A stretch of 64,000 bases of DNA from Zhongshania aliphaticivorans (GCF_902705875.1 NZ_CACSIK010000001.1:1961729-2025728); one strand, 5' to 3'; numbered from the stretch's first letter, positions 34,568 to 47,594 are shown. The notes: generated by a model not told the origin, from the sequence alone. Translations and numbers: made by a program.

Positions 34568-36238
34568 CTATGGCAGCACACGGGACAATATAGCGTCAAC
34601 GTCAAGACCTTGCGGCAAACAGCCATAAACAGCTTGCCCGCCAGCAAGTCGTGAACGGATAAACGCCTCCGCGACCACAGCAGGGGCAATGCTCACCAGT
34701 AATGATGCCTGCATTGTTAAGGCAAGCTGTTCAATAATATGACGTGCTCTAAATTCGAGGGCATCATCGGCAACAAATATCGATTTGATATTTTCAATCG
34801 CTTGATCAAGCAAGCTATATTGCCCAGCACTTTTTGCCATTTCAGTAAACCACCGCTCTAATACAGCCGGTGTTTTCTGCAGTGCGCGCAACACATCTAA
34901 AGCTTGGATATTCCCTGATCCCTCCCAGATGGCATTAATAGGAGCCTCTCGGTACAAGCGGGGCATAATACAGTTTTCAATCACTCCATTCCCCCCCAAA
35001 CACTCCATCGCTTCATAAGCGTGACCGGGAGTACGCTTACATATCCAAAACTTCCCAACCGCCGTACCAAGACGCATTAACAACTGCTCAGCTGGGTCGT
35101 CGGCACTATCTAAGGCTTTTGCCATTCGCATGGTGAGCGCCAAGGATCCTTCAACTTCTAGCTGCAAATCGGCCAATACATTTTTCATTAGCGGCTGATC
35201 GATTAAACGCTCACCAAAAGCAGACCGTTGCCGAGCATGATTCACTGCCTGTACCACGGCCTGTCGCTGTCCTGCGGTAGAGCCAACCATACAATCAAAG
35301 CGAGTCAACGAGACCATTTCAATGATTGCAGAAACGCCACGCCCCTCCTCACCCACTAACCAACCATGGGCGTGTCGTAGCTCCACTTCAGAGGAAGCAT
35401 TGGATACATTACCCATCTTATTTTTTAAGCGTTGAACATATAAACCGTTCTTATCGCCATTTTCTCGCCAGCGGGGTACCAAGAAACAGCTCAACCCCAC
35501 AGTTGTTTTTGCTAACATTAAAAATGCATCACACATCGGCGCCGACAAAAACCATTTATGACCATTTATGTCATATTTTAAGCCGCACTCAGAATCGCCG
35601 ATGAGTTGTGCTGTTGTGGTATTAGCTCGGACATCTGAACCACCTTGCTTTTCGGTCATCCCCATCCCAATAGTGACCGCACTTTTTTCAAAATAAGGGA
35701 TATTGTCAGGCTCATAGCTATTATTAAGTATTTTAGGTAGCCAAATTTTAGCTAATTTTGGATTTAATTTGATGGTGGGAACAGAGGCAAAGGTCATCGT
35801 TAATGGGCAACCGTGGCCTGCCTCAATTTGTGACTGCATATAACTCAGAGTGGCACGCCTCACATTGGCATTATCCACTTTAGCCTGCCACGGCCCTGAG
35901 TGCAGGCCATTGCTTAAGGCCATATCCATTAACTGATGGTAGGCAGGGTGAAATTTAACAAGATCAACCCTATGCCCAAAACGGTCATGGGTTTCGAATT
36001 GCGGCTTATTTTCATTGGCATCAAAGCCCCAAGAAATCACTTCCTCACTACCACAGCGCGCGCCATATTCACTTAGGCCTGCATTATTTGATAAACCAAA
36101 ATACTTGAGCAGTCCTTGCAGAGGTGCATCGGTGTCATACATATTATAGTTGGCGAGAGAATCAGATTGATTAAAGACTTGATGCGTCTCCGCATCACTA
36201 CCTTCCTCTATTTCACTATTTTCATATAATGACATCAT
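34568..36238 (-). CDS. aidB: AidB-type acyl-CoA dehydrogenase
   Basis: 556 aa, the length of AidB rather than of the ~380-aa classical enzymes. Seen: GMGMTEKQGGSDVRANTT, HKWFLSAPMCDAFLMLAKT, SLTRFDCMVGSTAGQRQAV, and EAMECLGGNGVIENCIMPRL then YREAPINAIWEGSGN with the FAD and substrate contacts. E. coli AidB is part of the alkylation response, but many homologues act on acyl-CoAs. Here it lies 10 bp behind a TetR gene with its own operator, which argues for induction by a metabolite rather than by Ada. Confidence 0.88.
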   Translation of the reverse strand: MMSLYENSEIEEGSDAETHQVFNQSDSLANYNMYDTDAPLQGLLKYFGLSNNAGLSEYGARCGSEEVISWGFDANENKPQFETHDRFGHRVDLVKFHPAYHQLMDMALSNGLHSGPWQAKVDNANVRRATLSYMQSQIEAGHGCPLTMTFASVPTIKLNPKLAKIWLPKILNNSYEPDNIPYFEKSAVTIGMGMTEKQGGSDVRANTTTAQLIGDSECGLKYDINGHKWFLSAPMCDAFLMLAKTTVGLSCFLVPRWRENGDKNGLYVQRLKNKMGNVSNASSEVELRHAHGWLVGEEGRGVSAIIEMVSLTRFDCMVGSTAGQRQAVVQAVNHARQRSAFGERLIDQPLMKNVLADLQLEVEGSLALTMRMAKALDSADDPAEQLLMRLGTAVGKFWICKRTPGHAYEAMECLGGNGVIENCIMPRLYREAPINAIWEGSGNIQALDVLRALQKTPAVLERWFTEMAKSAGQYSLLDQAIENIKSIFVADDALEFRARHIIEQLALTMQASLLVSIAPAVVAEAFIRSRLAGGQAVYGCLPQGLDVDAILSRVLP

Positions 36239-36248
36239 GACACCTCAA

Positions 36249-36863
36249 TTATTTATTCTCTGAAAATTCAACAACACCGATCGCCCGCAAACAAAACTCA
36301 CCCAAGGCTTTTGTCGTTAATTCATTGCACGCTGCATGACCTAGTGGACCCAAGAGACTTTCAGCCATCGCACCCACTAAAGCTGACGCTGACAACGCTG
36401 GATTTTGGGCAACCAAAACCCCACTATCCACCCCTTCCTGTATGACTGCTTCAAAGAGCGCAGAATAGGTCTTTCGATATTCTAAACGTGCTAAATCAAC
36501 CGCAGGATCAACAGGTTCTGCAATTAAAGCCCAAGCAAGCTTTGGCGCCGCAAAAGCACGCTGCGCGAAAACCTGAGATGCCGCAACGACCCTATTAGGT
36601 ACCGACTCATCAATTGCCAGTGTTAGCTTTACCGACTCAACTTCTCTGGCAGTTGCTCGCCGAAATACCTCAGTGCTTAACTCATCTTTATTACTAAAAT
36701 ACCGATAGACAGTACCAACCCCAACGCCCGCACTTTTTGCAAGCGCCTGAATCGTAAGCGCGCCAAAGCCTCCCTCCCTTACTAGAGTCTCTGCAGCATA
36801 AAGCAGAGCTGATTTTTGCGTGGCTTTGCGCTGTTTAACCAAAGACGTTTCACGATAAGCCAT
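36249..36863 (-). CDS. TetR-family regulator of the aidB operon
   Basis: 204 aa. The N-terminal helix-turn-helix is ALTIQALAKSAGVGVGTVYR followed by YFSNKDELSTEVF. The ligand-binding rest is hydrophobic and of family length. It is the first gene of a two-gene operon with the aidB-type gene. A 36-bp perfect inverted repeat lies 16 bp upstream of its start, so it probably represses itself and its partner until a small molecule binds. Confidence 0.88.
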   Translation of the reverse strand: MAYRETSLVKQRKATQKSALLYAAETLVREGGFGALTIQALAKSAGVGVGTVYRYFSNKDELSTEVFRRATAREVESVKLTLAIDESVPNRVVAASQVFAQRAFAAPKLAWALIAEPVDPAVDLARLEYRKTYSALFEAVIQEGVDSGVLVAQNPALSASALVGAMAESLLGPLGHAACNELTTKALGEFCLRAIGVVEFSENK

Positions 36864-36878
36864 AAAAACTCCACAAAA

Positions 36879-36914
36879 CCACCAACAAGTGAATCAAGAT
36901 TCACTTGTTGGTGG
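36879..36914. promoter_or_regulatory. operator-like perfect inverted repeat upstream of the TetR gene
   Basis: CCACCAACAAGTGAATC, two bases, GATTCACTTGTTGGTGG: 17-base arms without mismatch. A TATTAT box on the minus strand lies just upstream (about 36,918-36,923), so a repressor bound here would block or trap RNA polymerase. This is the usual placing of a TetR-family operator. Confidence 0.82.
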
Positions 36915-36954
36915 AGAATAATACGATGCACATACTTACCGCAAGTCTAAAACG

Positions 36955-36980
36955 AAAAAAGGCGGCCGAAGCCGCCTTTT
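36955..36980 (-). terminator. intrinsic terminator of the sdh-suc cluster
   Basis: On the minus strand AAAAGGCGGC, TTCG loop, GCCGCC, then TTTTTT. The stem closes on a C(UUCG)G tetraloop, which is extra stable. It lies 19 bp after the sucD stop. Confidence 0.92.
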
Positions 36981-36998
36981 CAACATAACGCTTAGATC

Positions 36999-37871
36999 TT
37001 ACCAACCGGTAATTTCTTTTAGCGCTACACCGATGTCCGCTAAAGAGCGAACCGTTTTAACACCAGCATCTTGCAATGCAGCAAACTTCTCATCTGCAGT
37101 ACCTTTACCACCAGAGATGATCGCGCCAGCATGACCCATACGTTTACCTGCCGGCGCAGTAACACCCGCAATATAAGACACAACAGGCTTAGAAACGTTT
37201 TCTTTAATGTAAGCAGCCGCTTCTTCTTCAGCAGAACCACCGATCTCACCAATCATTACGATGGCTTCAGTCGCTGGGTCTTTCTCGAACAAAGCGAGAA
37301 TGTCGATGAAGTTAGAACCTGGAATTGGGTCACCACCAATACCAACACAAGTAGACTGGCCAAAACCGAAGTCAGTAGTTTGCTTAACCGCTTCGTAGGT
37401 CAATGTACCAGAGCGTGAAACGATACCGACCTTACCTGGCAAGTGAATGTGACCAGGCATGATACCTATCTTACATTCACCCGGTGTAATAACACCTGGG
37501 CAGTTAGGGCCAACTAAGCGAACGCCCATTTCGTCACATTTAACTTTACACTCAAGCATATCCATTACTGGAATGTGCTCAGTGATACATACGATAAGCT
37601 TGATACCTGAGTTAGCAGCTTCAAGGATAGAATCCTTACAAAAAGCAGCTGGAACATAGATCACAGAAGCATCCGCGCCAGTGGCGTCAACCGCTTCTTG
37701 AACCGTGTTAAAAACAGGTAAACCAAGATGCTCGGTTCCGCCTTTGCCTGGTGTTACACCACCAACCATTTGCGTACCGTAAGCAATCGCTTGCTCAGAG
37801 TGGAAAGTACCTTGACCACCAGTAAAACCTTGACAGATTACCTTGGTGTTCTTGTCGATTAGAATAGACAT
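36999..37871 (-). CDS. sucD: succinyl-CoA synthetase alpha subunit
   Basis: 290 aa. It forms succinate and ATP/GTP from succinyl-CoA with SucC. The CoA-binding Rossmann part has [20 protein letters not shown], the phospho-histidine lies in [18 protein letters not shown], and [20 protein letters not shown] is conserved. It starts on the last base of the sucC stop (TAATG), so the two subunits are made together. Confidence 0.98.
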   Translation of the reverse strand: MSILIDKNTKVICQGFTGGQGTFHSEQAIAYGTQMVGGVTPGKGGTEHLGLPVFNTVQEAVDATGADASVIYVPAAFCKDSILEAANSGIKLIVCITEHIPVMDMLECKVKCDEMGVRLVGPNCPGVITPGECKIGIMPGHIHLPGKVGIVSRSGTLTYEAVKQTTDFGFGQSTCVGIGGDPIPGSNFIDILALFEKDPATEAIVMIGEIGGSAEEEAAAYIKENVSKPVVSYIAGVTAPAGKRMGHAGAIISGGKGTADEKFAALQDAGVKTVRSLADIGVALKEITGW

Positions 37872-39037
37872 TATTTGCCCCCCGCTGCTTTAACAGCTTG
37901 CTGAGCCGCGTCAGTTAGACTGGTAGCCGCGATGATATCAAGGCCAGAGTCAGACAAAAGCTTTGAACCCAGCTCTGCATTGTTACCTTCTAAGCGAACC
38001 ACAACCGGTACGCTAACACCCACTTCTTTCACTGCGCCGATAATACCTTCGGCAATCAGGTCACAACGTACAATACCGCCAAAGATGTTAACCAAAACGG
38101 CTTTTACATTGCTGTCTTCGAGGATGATTTTAAACGCTTCAGTAACACGCTCTTTTGTTGCACCACCACCTACGTCAAGGAAGTTCGCAGGGAAACCGCC
38201 GTGCAAAGACACTATATCCATAGTACCCATTGCCAAGCCAGCACCGTTAACCATGCAACCAATATTACCAGTCAAGGCAACGTAGTTAAGATCCCACTCT
38301 GCTGCACGCGCTTCGCGCTCATCTTCCTGCGAAGGATCATGCATGAGTTTTAATTCTGGGTGACGATACATTGCATTGCCATCAACAACCAATTTGGCGT
38401 CTAAGCAGTGCAAATTACCTTCACTCGTAATAACTAATGGGTTAATTTCCATTAAAGCTAAGTCTTTGTCTTGGAATAATTTAGCCAAGCCCAAGAATAT
38501 TTTAACAAATTGCTTAACTTGAGTTGGGTTTAAGCCCAACTGGAAAGCTAATTCACGCCCTTGATAAGGTTGTGCACCAGTCAAAGGATCGATAATTGCT
38601 TTGAGAATCTTCTCTGGAGTCTCTTCTGCAACTTTCTCGATTTCTACACCACCTTCTGTAGACGCCATGAAAACAATGCGACGTGAAGAACGATCGACAA
38701 CTGCACCTAAGTACAACTCTTGATCAATATCTGTGCATGACTCAACCAATATTTTAGAAACTGGTTGGCCATTTTCATCTGTCTGATAAGTCACTAGGTT
38801 TTTGCCTAGCCACTGCTCAGCAAATGCTGATATCTCTTCTTTGCTGGTAACTAGCTTAACGCCGCCAGCTTTGCCTCGGCCACCGGCGTGAACTTGAGCT
38901 TTAACAACCCATTTGTCACCGCCAATTTTATCAGCTGCAGCTGCAGCCTCTTCCGGGGTATCACAGGCGAAACCTGTAGAAACAGGTAGCCCGTATTCAG
39001 CAAACAATTGTTTGCCCTGGTACTCGTGAAGGTTCAT
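37871..39037 (-). CDS. sucC: succinyl-CoA synthetase beta subunit
   Basis: 388 aa from the ATG at 39,037, where the conserved [20 protein letters not shown] begins; a frame from 39,115 is open but has no family match. It has an ATP-grasp fold with [20 protein letters not shown] and the metal/nucleotide part [20 protein letters not shown]. The C-terminal ligase domain holds [17 protein letters not shown]. Overlaps sucD by one base. Confidence 0.97.
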   Translation of the reverse strand: MNLHEYQGKQLFAEYGLPVSTGFACDTPEEAAAAADKIGGDKWVVKAQVHAGGRGKAGGVKLVTSKEEISAFAEQWLGKNLVTYQTDENGQPVSKILVESCTDIDQELYLGAVVDRSSRRIVFMASTEGGVEIEKVAEETPEKILKAIIDPLTGAQPYQGRELAFQLGLNPTQVKQFVKIFLGLAKLFQDKDLALMEINPLVITSEGNLHCLDAKLVVDGNAMYRHPELKLMHDPSQEDEREARAAEWDLNYVALTGNIGCMVNGAGLAMGTMDIVSLHGGFPANFLDVGGGATKERVTEAFKIILEDSNVKAVLVNIFGGIVRCDLIAEGIIGAVKEVGVSVPVVVRLEGNNAELGSKLLSDSGLDIIAATSLTDAAQQAVKAAGGK

Positions 39038-39177
39038 GTTTGAATTACCATCTCGGTCTGTGGAAGTGTTAAGCGAGTTAGATCCTGTCAGTGACTTGGC
39101 CCGCTCCCTTTGCACATTGCAGTAACAACGCGAATTCGGGATGCGTATTTTCCCGAATTTCGCGCACTACCGCAAAT

Positions 39178-40653
<1,476 letters not shown>

Positions 40654-40724
40654 TCAATCACATCTAAATAATAAACATGCCAAGCTTACGGCTTCATCAC
40701 GTTGAGCTCGGCAAACTTAAACGC

Positions 40725-41918
40725 TTAAACTTCTAACAATATCCGCGCTGGATCTTCAATTAAGTCTTTAATCGCAACAAGGAATTGAACCGCATCTTTA
40801 CCATCCACCAGGCGGTGATCGTAAGACAAAGCAAGATACATCATTGGCTGAATAACAACTTCGCCATTTACTGCCATGGGACGATCTTGGATTTTATGCA
40901 TGCCCAAGATGGCCGTTTGAGGTGGATTTAATATTGGCGTCGATAACAACGACCCAAACACACCGCCATTAGTAATAGTAAATGTGCCGCCGGTCATATC
41001 TTCAATTGCTAGCTTACCGTCTTTTGCACGCAGACCGTACTCACGCACTTTTTCTTCAATCTTGGCGAGACTCATATTTTCCGCATCGCGAAGCACTGGT
41101 ACAACTAAGCCTTTCTCCGTGGAGACCGCCACACCAACATCTTGAAAGCCGTGATAAACAACATCATCGCCATCTATTGAAGCGTTTACCGCAGGGAAAC
41201 GTTTCAAGGACTCACAAGCCGCTTTTACAAAAAAGCCCATGAAGCCAAGGCGAGTGCCATTATGTGACTTCTCAAATAAATCCTTGTATTGGTTACGCAG
41301 ATCCATGACCGGCTTCATATTTACTTCATTAAAGGTCGTAAGCATCGCCGTTGTATGAGTCGCCTCTAATAGGCGCTCAGCAATACGCTTACGCAAGCGA
41401 GTCATTGGGACACGTTTTTCAATGCGTTCACCAGCGGGAACTTCAACCGCCGGAGCAGCTGGCGCAGCGGCTTTAGCTGGTGCCGCAGAAGCAGGCTTGT
41501 AATTAACAACGTCTTCTTTAGTAATGACGCCGCCCTTGCCCGTGCCAGTAATAGCAGAAGCATCAAGGCCTTTTTCATCTATTAACTTGCGGGCAGCTGG
41601 ACTTACTTTCAAATCTGCAGCAGGCGCTGGAGCCGCTTCAGGTTCAGCTGGAGCTACAGATTCGGTTGCCGTCGCAGCAGCGCCTTCTTCAAACTTAGCA
41701 ACAAGTTCATCACTAAGAACGGTATCGCCCTCTGCTTTAATAATTTCGGTTAATACGCCATCTGCAGGAGCAACCACCTCTAAAACAACTTTATCAGTTT
41801 CTATATCTACTAAGGGCTCGTCGCGAGTCACAGCTTCACCGACTTGTTTGTGCCATGTTGCAATGGAACCGTCTGCGACTGATTCCGGAAATGTTGGCGC
41901 TTTGATTTCAGTACTCAT
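40725..41918 (-). CDS. sucB: 2-oxoglutarate dehydrogenase E2, dihydrolipoamide succinyltransferase
   Basis: 397 aa from the ATG at 41,918, with AGGAAGAG just upstream. One lipoyl domain (lysine in ETDKVVLEV, about 40-48), an Ala/Pro/Glu linker, the E3-binding domain ([15 protein letters not shown]), another Ala/Pro linker, and the catalytic domain with [16 protein letters not shown] near the C-terminus. It transfers succinyl to CoA. Lies 67 bp after sucA. Confidence 0.97.
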   Translation of the reverse strand: MSTEIKAPTFPESVADGSIATWHKQVGEAVTRDEPLVDIETDKVVLEVVAPADGVLTEIIKAEGDTVLSDELVAKFEEGAAATATESVAPAEPEAAPAPAADLKVSPAARKLIDEKGLDASAITGTGKGGVITKEDVVNYKPASAAPAKAAAPAAPAVEVPAGERIEKRVPMTRLRKRIAERLLEATHTTAMLTTFNEVNMKPVMDLRNQYKDLFEKSHNGTRLGFMGFFVKAACESLKRFPAVNASIDGDDVVYHGFQDVGVAVSTEKGLVVPVLRDAENMSLAKIEEKVREYGLRAKDGKLAIEDMTGGTFTITNGGVFGSLLSTPILNPPQTAILGMHKIQDRPMAVNGEVVIQPMMYLALSYDHRLVDGKDAVQFLVAIKDLIEDPARILLEV

Positions 41919-41985
41919 CACTCTTCCTGTCAATTAATATCGCTGTACGAGACAGTCTTTATAATTTGATTAAAACTTTAATTAT

Positions 41986-44820
41986 TTAAAGTTTTAAAGC
42001 CTGTTTAATAAATTTCTCTTGCTGCTCAAGGTGCAATGCCATATAGCCTGCCGCTGGTGATGCCGAAGGCTCACGCCCAACATAACCAAGCAATAAATTT
42101 TTCTCAGGCTTAAAGCTACGAATCACTCTCGTCATCCGGTGACGGCTGTTATACCAAGCACCCTGATTTCGTGGTTCTTCCTGGCACCAAACCACTTTTT
42201 TAAGGTTTGGATAACCGGCAATAGCATTACGTAAATCGTCATACGGGAACGGATAAACCTGTTCAAGGCGAACGATTGCAACTGAGTCTTTACCATGCTC
42301 TCGGCGTGCTGCACGCAAGTCGTAATACACCTTACCACTACATAAAATCATGCGGGTAACTTTAGATTTATCAATATCATCGGTCTCATCAATCACATTT
42401 TGGAATTGACCTTGAGTCAATTCCTCGATGCTAGACACCGCCTCTTTATGACGTAGCAAGCTCTTAGGCGACATAACCACTAGCGGGCGACGCAAGGGTC
42501 TGATCGCCTGCCGACGCAGCATGTGGTAAACCTGTGCTGGGGTTGATGGCACACACACTTGAATATTATGCTCAGCACATAACTGCAAGAAACGCTCCAG
42601 TCGTGCAGACGAATGCTCTGGTCCCTGCCCTTCATAACCATGCGGCAACAGCATAGTAAGACCACATAGACGGCCCCACTTTAGTTCACCACTGCTAATA
42701 AACTGGTCAATGACAACTTGTGCGCCATTCGCAAAATCACCAAATTGAGCTTCCCAAATGACAAGCGAATCTGGCTGCGTTGTCGAATAACCATACTCAA
42801 ACGCTAGAACAGCCTCTTCTGAAAGCAGAGAATCAAAAATAGAAAAGTCAGGTTGATCTTCTGACATATTCTGGAGTGGAACATAACGCCGCGCATCAGA
42901 TTGGCTGTGTAAAACAGCATGGCGATGAGAGAAGGTGCCGCGCCCTACATCTTGACCGGTTAACCGCACCTTATGGCCTTGCTTTAGCAGAGAGCCGTAA
43001 GCGAGAACTTCTGCAAAGCCCCAGTTGATGGGCATTGCACCGGCCGCCATTTTACGACGATCTTCATAAATTTTTGCAACTTGGCGCTGTACAACAATAC
43101 CTTCAGGTATCGCATTCACAAGGTCCGCTGTTTCCTTAAATAGCTTTGTATCTATCGACGTATCGCTGGAAACATCCCATGCGTGACCAAGATACGGGCT
43201 CCAATCAACAAAAAGCTCGCTATTGGGTTGCATCACTAAACTCTTGGCAACGTGCTCACCATTTTCAAGAGCCTGGCGGTAATCGGTTGCCATTTTATCC
43301 GCTAACTCTTTGGTGATAACACCTTCATCAAGGAGCTTGTTTACATAAAGTTCACGCGTTGTTTTTTGCTTACTAATTTTGCTATACATCAAAGGCTGGG
43401 TACCTGAGGGCTCATCAGCCTCATTGTGCCCACGACGGCGGTAGCAAATCAGATCAACGACAACATCCTTTTTGAACTCTTGACGGAAGTCGGCAGCTAA
43501 CTGGCTAACAAATAGTACTGCTTCAGGGTCATCACCATTAACGTGAAAAATCGGCGCCTGAACCATCTTAGCAACATCAGTACAGTATTCAGTCGAGCGC
43601 GCATCTTCCTGCAAGCTAGTTGTAAAACCAACTTGGTTATTGATAACGATATGGACGGTACCACCCGTTTTATAAGCACGGGTTTGAGACATTTGAAATG
43701 TCTCCATGACCACACCCTGACCAGCAAATGCAGCATCACCATGTAATACGATTGGAACAACTTTATCGCCAATAGGGTCATTTCGACGATCTTGACGAGC
43801 ACGAACTGAACCCTCAACGACGGGTGATACTATTTCCAAGTGCGACGGGTTGAATGCCAAGGCTAAATGAACTTCACCACCGGGTGTCATCACATTAGAT
43901 GAAAAGCCCTGATGATACTTAACGTCTGCAGAACCTTGATATTTAACCTTGCCTTCAAATTCATCAAATAATTCAGCGGGGTTTTTACCTAATATGTTCA
44001 CCAATAAGTTAAGGCGGCCTCGGTGAGCCATACCAATAACCATTTCCTTGGCACCGTAGGAACCGGCGCGCTGGATAATAGCGTCCATCATTGGAATTAA
44101 GCTTTCACCGCCTTCAAGACCAAACCGCTTAGTTCCGGGGTATTTTGAGCCTAATGATTTTTCCAAGCCTTCTGCGGCACTTAAACGCTCAAGCAGATGT
44201 GTACGAGCTTCAAGACCGTACTGTGGTTGAGAACGAACACTTTCCATTCGCTGTTGAATCCACGTTCTCTCACGGGTATCAACAATGTGCATAAACTCTG
44301 CACCAACAGAGCGACAATACGTAGCGCGCAACGCATCGTAAATATCTCTCAAGGTCGCCTGATCTTTACCAATATAGAGGCTGCCAGTTTGGAAGGTGGT
44401 ATCGAAGTCCGCTTCACTTAACTGGTGATATTGCAACTCAAGGTCAGGCACTCTTGACCGCTGCCATAGCCCTAGAGGGTCAAGTTCAGCCTCTTGATGA
44501 CCACGCTGTCGATACGCACTAACAAGCTGGATAACTCTAACTTGCTTGCGCTCGTGAACACTGACATCGCTGCTGACTGGGCCATTATAGCGAATGGGGG
44601 TTTTCGCCAATTGCGCAAAGTGATCACGCACTGGCGAATGAGGAATCTCATGAATAGCACTTTCACTAACGCGGGGTAATTGTTGGAAATAATTACGCCA
44701 TTCGTCAGATACGGCGTTTGGATCTGTGAGGAAGGCTTCATACAACTCTTCTACGTAAGTCGCATTACCGCCAGATATATGTGAGCTTTTCCATAGAAGC
44801 TCCATCGAATTTTTCTGCAT
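41986..44820 (-). CDS. sucA: 2-oxoglutarate dehydrogenase E1
   Basis: 944 aa from the ATG at 44,820; AGGTGG lies seven bases before it and the conserved start (KNSMELLWKSSHISGGNATY) follows. It decarboxylates 2-oxoglutarate with thiamine diphosphate. Seen: LEGGESLIPMMDAIIQRAGS, GMAHRGRLNLLVNILGK, FNPSHLEIVSPVVEGSVRAR, and GQDVGRGTFSHRHAVLHSQS. A 264-bp gap separates it from sdhB and may hold a second promoter. Confidence 0.97.
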   Translation of the reverse strand: MQKNSMELLWKSSHISGGNATYVEELYEAFLTDPNAVSDEWRNYFQQLPRVSESAIHEIPHSPVRDHFAQLAKTPIRYNGPVSSDVSVHERKQVRVIQLVSAYRQRGHQEAELDPLGLWQRSRVPDLELQYHQLSEADFDTTFQTGSLYIGKDQATLRDIYDALRATYCRSVGAEFMHIVDTRERTWIQQRMESVRSQPQYGLEARTHLLERLSAAEGLEKSLGSKYPGTKRFGLEGGESLIPMMDAIIQRAGSYGAKEMVIGMAHRGRLNLLVNILGKNPAELFDEFEGKVKYQGSADVKYHQGFSSNVMTPGGEVHLALAFNPSHLEIVSPVVEGSVRARQDRRNDPIGDKVVPIVLHGDAAFAGQGVVMETFQMSQTRAYKTGGTVHIVINNQVGFTTSLQEDARSTEYCTDVAKMVQAPIFHVNGDDPEAVLFVSQLAADFRQEFKKDVVVDLICYRRRGHNEADEPSGTQPLMYSKISKQKTTRELYVNKLLDEGVITKELADKMATDYRQALENGEHVAKSLVMQPNSELFVDWSPYLGHAWDVSSDTSIDTKLFKETADLVNAIPEGIVVQRQVAKIYEDRRKMAAGAMPINWGFAEVLAYGSLLKQGHKVRLTGQDVGRGTFSHRHAVLHSQSDARRYVPLQNMSEDQPDFSIFDSLLSEEAVLAFEYGYSTTQPDSLVIWEAQFGDFANGAQVVIDQFISSGELKWGRLCGLTMLLPHGYEGQGPEHSSARLERFLQLCAEHNIQVCVPSTPAQVYHMLRRQAIRPLRRPLVVMSPKSLLRHKEAVSSIEELTQGQFQNVIDETDDIDKSKVTRMILCSGKVYYDLRAARREHGKDSVAIVRLEQVYPFPYDDLRNAIAGYPNLKKVVWCQEEPRNQGAWYNSRHRMTRVIRSFKPEKNLLLGYVGREPSASPAAGYMALHLEQQEKFIKQALKL

Positions 44821-45061
44821 TCCTGTCCACCTAAAAATAAGGGAAGTGGCAGTCTGAATGATAATTGCCCGATAAGGCACTTCTCACCCTGTGTAGCCCT
44901 GCAACATTCAGTGTACGCTGCAGAGCCGACTCGTACCACAGGGAACGTCCCTTCCCTTGTATACGTTTAACGCTCATAAAGTGCCGGTAAGCACCGAGTT
45001 GTATTTTTTGGCGCTGCTCGTAAACAACGCCACAGGACTTACTTCTTCGCAGAATTTATAG

Positions 45062-45077
45062 CTCGGCATATGCCGAG
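45062..45077. repeat. 16-bp palindrome after sdhB
   Basis: CTCGGCATATGCCGAG, 8 bp past the sdhB stop in the 264-bp sdhB-sucA gap. It has no T-run on the minus side, so it may be an mRNA-stabilising or processing hairpin between the sdh and suc parts of the transcript, not a full terminator. Confidence 0.4.
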
Positions 45078-45084
45078 GGAATAC

Positions 45085-45801
45085 TTAGGTTGCTCTGCTT
45101 AGCAACATATTCCGAATATGACCAATTGCCTTGGTTGGGTTCAAGCCTTTCGGGCAAACATTGACGCAGTTTTGAATACCGTGACAACGGAAAACACTAA
45201 AAGGATCGTCAAGATCACCTAGGCGCTCTTCGGTTGCGGTATCGCGACTATCTGCCAAAAAGCGGTAGGCCTGTAACAAACCACTTGGACCAATGAAACG
45301 ATCAGGGTTCCACCAAAATGACGGACAAGCTGTTGAACAACATGCACAGAGAATGCATTCGTACAAACCATCCAGCTTTTCACGCTCTTCAGGTGACTGA
45401 AGACGTTCGATAGCTGGCGCTGGTGTGTCATTTAATAAGAACGGCTTAATCTTTTCATACTGCTTGTAAAAAAGACTCATATCAATAACGAGGTCACGAA
45501 TAACCGGCAAGCCAGGCAAGGGGCGCAAAACTAACTTATTCCCGCCTTTGCCGTTTTTTAGCGCTTCAGAAATTGGCGTAACACACGCTAAACCGTTTTT
45601 GCCATTGATATTCATACCATCAGAGCCACATACTCCCTCACGGCAAGAACGTCGGTATGCCAACGACGGATCAGTGCCTTTTAGCAGTTCTAGAACATCC
45701 AATACCATCAGGTCTTTGCCCGCAGTATCTAGCTCTACTTCCTGCATGTACGGTTCCTGATCAGTTTCAGGATTATAACGATAGAGACTAACTTTCAACA
45801 T
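45085..45801 (-). CDS. sdhB: succinate dehydrogenase iron-sulfur subunit
   Basis: 238 aa. It carries electrons from FAD to ubiquinone. Three clusters are visible: [2Fe-2S] in RRSCREGVCGSDGMNINGKN followed by C, [4Fe-4S] in CILCACCSTACPSFWW, and [3Fe-4S] in CHGIQNCVNVCPKGLNP. Membrane-associated through SdhC/SdhD. Lies 17 bp after sdhA. Confidence 0.98.
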   Translation of the reverse strand: MLKVSLYRYNPETDQEPYMQEVELDTAGKDLMVLDVLELLKGTDPSLAYRRSCREGVCGSDGMNINGKNGLACVTPISEALKNGKGGNKLVLRPLPGLPVIRDLVIDMSLFYKQYEKIKPFLLNDTPAPAIERLQSPEEREKLDGLYECILCACCSTACPSFWWNPDRFIGPSGLLQAYRFLADSRDTATEERLGDLDDPFSVFRCHGIQNCVNVCPKGLNPTKAIGHIRNMLLSRAT

Positions 45802-45818
45802 ATCCGTTTTCTCCTGAA

Positions 45819-47591
45819 TCAGTACGTACGAATTTTGGGTGCAAAAGCTTCACGCGTTTTAGGCGTAAAGTTAACGCCCCGCTTAGCCACACGTTTGTCA
45901 CTTGGGAAGTAAACGGAGTGACACAACCAGTTTTCATCATCACGCTCGGTGAAGTCTTCACGAGCATGTGCGCCACGACTCTCAGTGCGAGCCTCGGCGG
46001 CAATAGCCGTAGCTTCCGCTACTTCAAACAAGTTGTGCAATTCAAGCGCTTCAATACGTGCGGTATTGTATGCATTGCTCTTGTCTTCCAAATGCGCGTT
46101 TTCTATGCGCACTCGTAGCTCGGCAAGCTTTTTAATACCCTCTTGCATAAAGTCACCACGACGGAAGACGCCAAAGTGATTCTGCATGATAGTTTGCAGT
46201 TCAGTACGCAGAGCTGAAACACTTTCACCACCAGTGGTGCTATTGATCTTATTCAAACGTGACATTGCCGCATCAATATTCGCTTCCGTGGCATCTTTCA
46301 TTTCAATGCCTTCACGCAAACTCTTCTCGATGAACAAGCCAGAAGAACGACCAAACACCACCAAATCTAACAGCGAGTTGCCACCCAAACGGTTAGCACC
46401 ATGCACAGATACGCAAGCAACCTCACCACAGGCATATAAGCCTGGGATAACGGTGTCATTACCCTCAGCATCAACCGTTAGAGCTTGACCGTTAACATTG
46501 GTAGGAATACCGCCCATCATATAATGACAAGTAGGTACAACTGGGACCGGCTCTTTCACAGGATCAGCGTGAGCAAAAGTACGTGAAAGCTCACAAATAC
46601 CTGGCAAGCGGCTTTCTAATACCTCTTCACCAAGATGATCCAGCTTCAAGTAAACATGATCGCCATTTGGCCCACAACCACGCCCCTCAAGAATCTCTAA
46701 GGTCATTGACCGAGCTACAACGTCACGACCCGCCAAGTCTTTGGCGTTGGGTGCATAACGCTCCATGAAGCGCTCACCGTCTTTATTGACTAGGTAACCA
46801 CCTTCACCGCGACAGCCCTCAGTTACAAGAACACCTGCACCAGCGATACCGGTAGGGTGAAACTGCCACATTTCGATATCTTGTACCGGGAAGCCCGCAC
46901 GCAAAGCCATACCCACACCGTCACCAGTATTGATATGCGCATTGGTAGTAGAGGCATAAATACGACCAGCACCGCCTGTTGCGAATACCGTGGCTTTAGA
47001 TTTAACGTAAACCACTTCGCCAGTTTCGATGCAAATAGCGATAACACCAACGACTTCGCCGTCTTCGTTTTTCACCAAATCAGTGGCATACCACTCGTTG
47101 AAGAACACAGTATTGTTCTTCAAATTACCTTGATACAAGGTGTGTAACAGCGCGTGACCAGTACGGTCTGCTGCCGCACAAGTCCGCGCAGCCTGACCAC
47201 CTTCACCAAAATTTTTCGACTGACCACCGAATGGACGCTGATAAATACGCCCTTCTTCAGTACGTGAAAAAGGCATACCCATATGATCCAGTTCGTAAAC
47301 TGCTTCTGGGCCGACCTGACACATATACTCAATCGCTTCTTGATCACCGATGTAATCGGAACCTTTTACGGTGTCATACATATGCCACTGCCACTGATCT
47401 TGTGGATCAGAGCTCGCGATCGCACAAGTAATACCGCCCTGTGCAGATACGGTATGCGAACGAGTAGGAAATACTTTTGAAATTACTGCTGTTTTGTAAC
47501 CAGACTGCGCCAATTGCAACGCTGCACGCATACCTGCGCCACCGCCACCTACAATTACACCGTCAAAAGAGATAGTACGAATATTAGCCAT
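45819..47591 (-). CDS. sdhA: succinate dehydrogenase flavoprotein subunit
   Basis: 590 aa. It oxidises succinate to fumarate. FAD binding in [18 protein letters not shown], the flavin-linking histidine in [13 protein letters not shown], substrate site in [20 protein letters not shown] and the catalytic arginine region [16 protein letters not shown]. Three bases separate it from sdhD. Confidence 0.98.
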   Translation of the reverse strand: MANIRTISFDGVIVGGGGAGMRAALQLAQSGYKTAVISKVFPTRSHTVSAQGGITCAIASSDPQDQWQWHMYDTVKGSDYIGDQEAIEYMCQVGPEAVYELDHMGMPFSRTEEGRIYQRPFGGQSKNFGEGGQAARTCAAADRTGHALLHTLYQGNLKNNTVFFNEWYATDLVKNEDGEVVGVIAICIETGEVVYVKSKATVFATGGAGRIYASTTNAHINTGDGVGMALRAGFPVQDIEMWQFHPTGIAGAGVLVTEGCRGEGGYLVNKDGERFMERYAPNAKDLAGRDVVARSMTLEILEGRGCGPNGDHVYLKLDHLGEEVLESRLPGICELSRTFAHADPVKEPVPVVPTCHYMMGGIPTNVNGQALTVDAEGNDTVIPGLYACGEVACVSVHGANRLGGNSLLDLVVFGRSSGLFIEKSLREGIEMKDATEANIDAAMSRLNKINSTTGGESVSALRTELQTIMQNHFGVFRRGDFMQEGIKKLAELRVRIENAHLEDKSNAYNTARIEALELHNLFEVAEATAIAAEARTESRGAHAREDFTERDDENWLCHSVYFPSDKRVAKRGVNFTPKTREAFAPKIRTY

Positions 47592-47594
47592 TGT

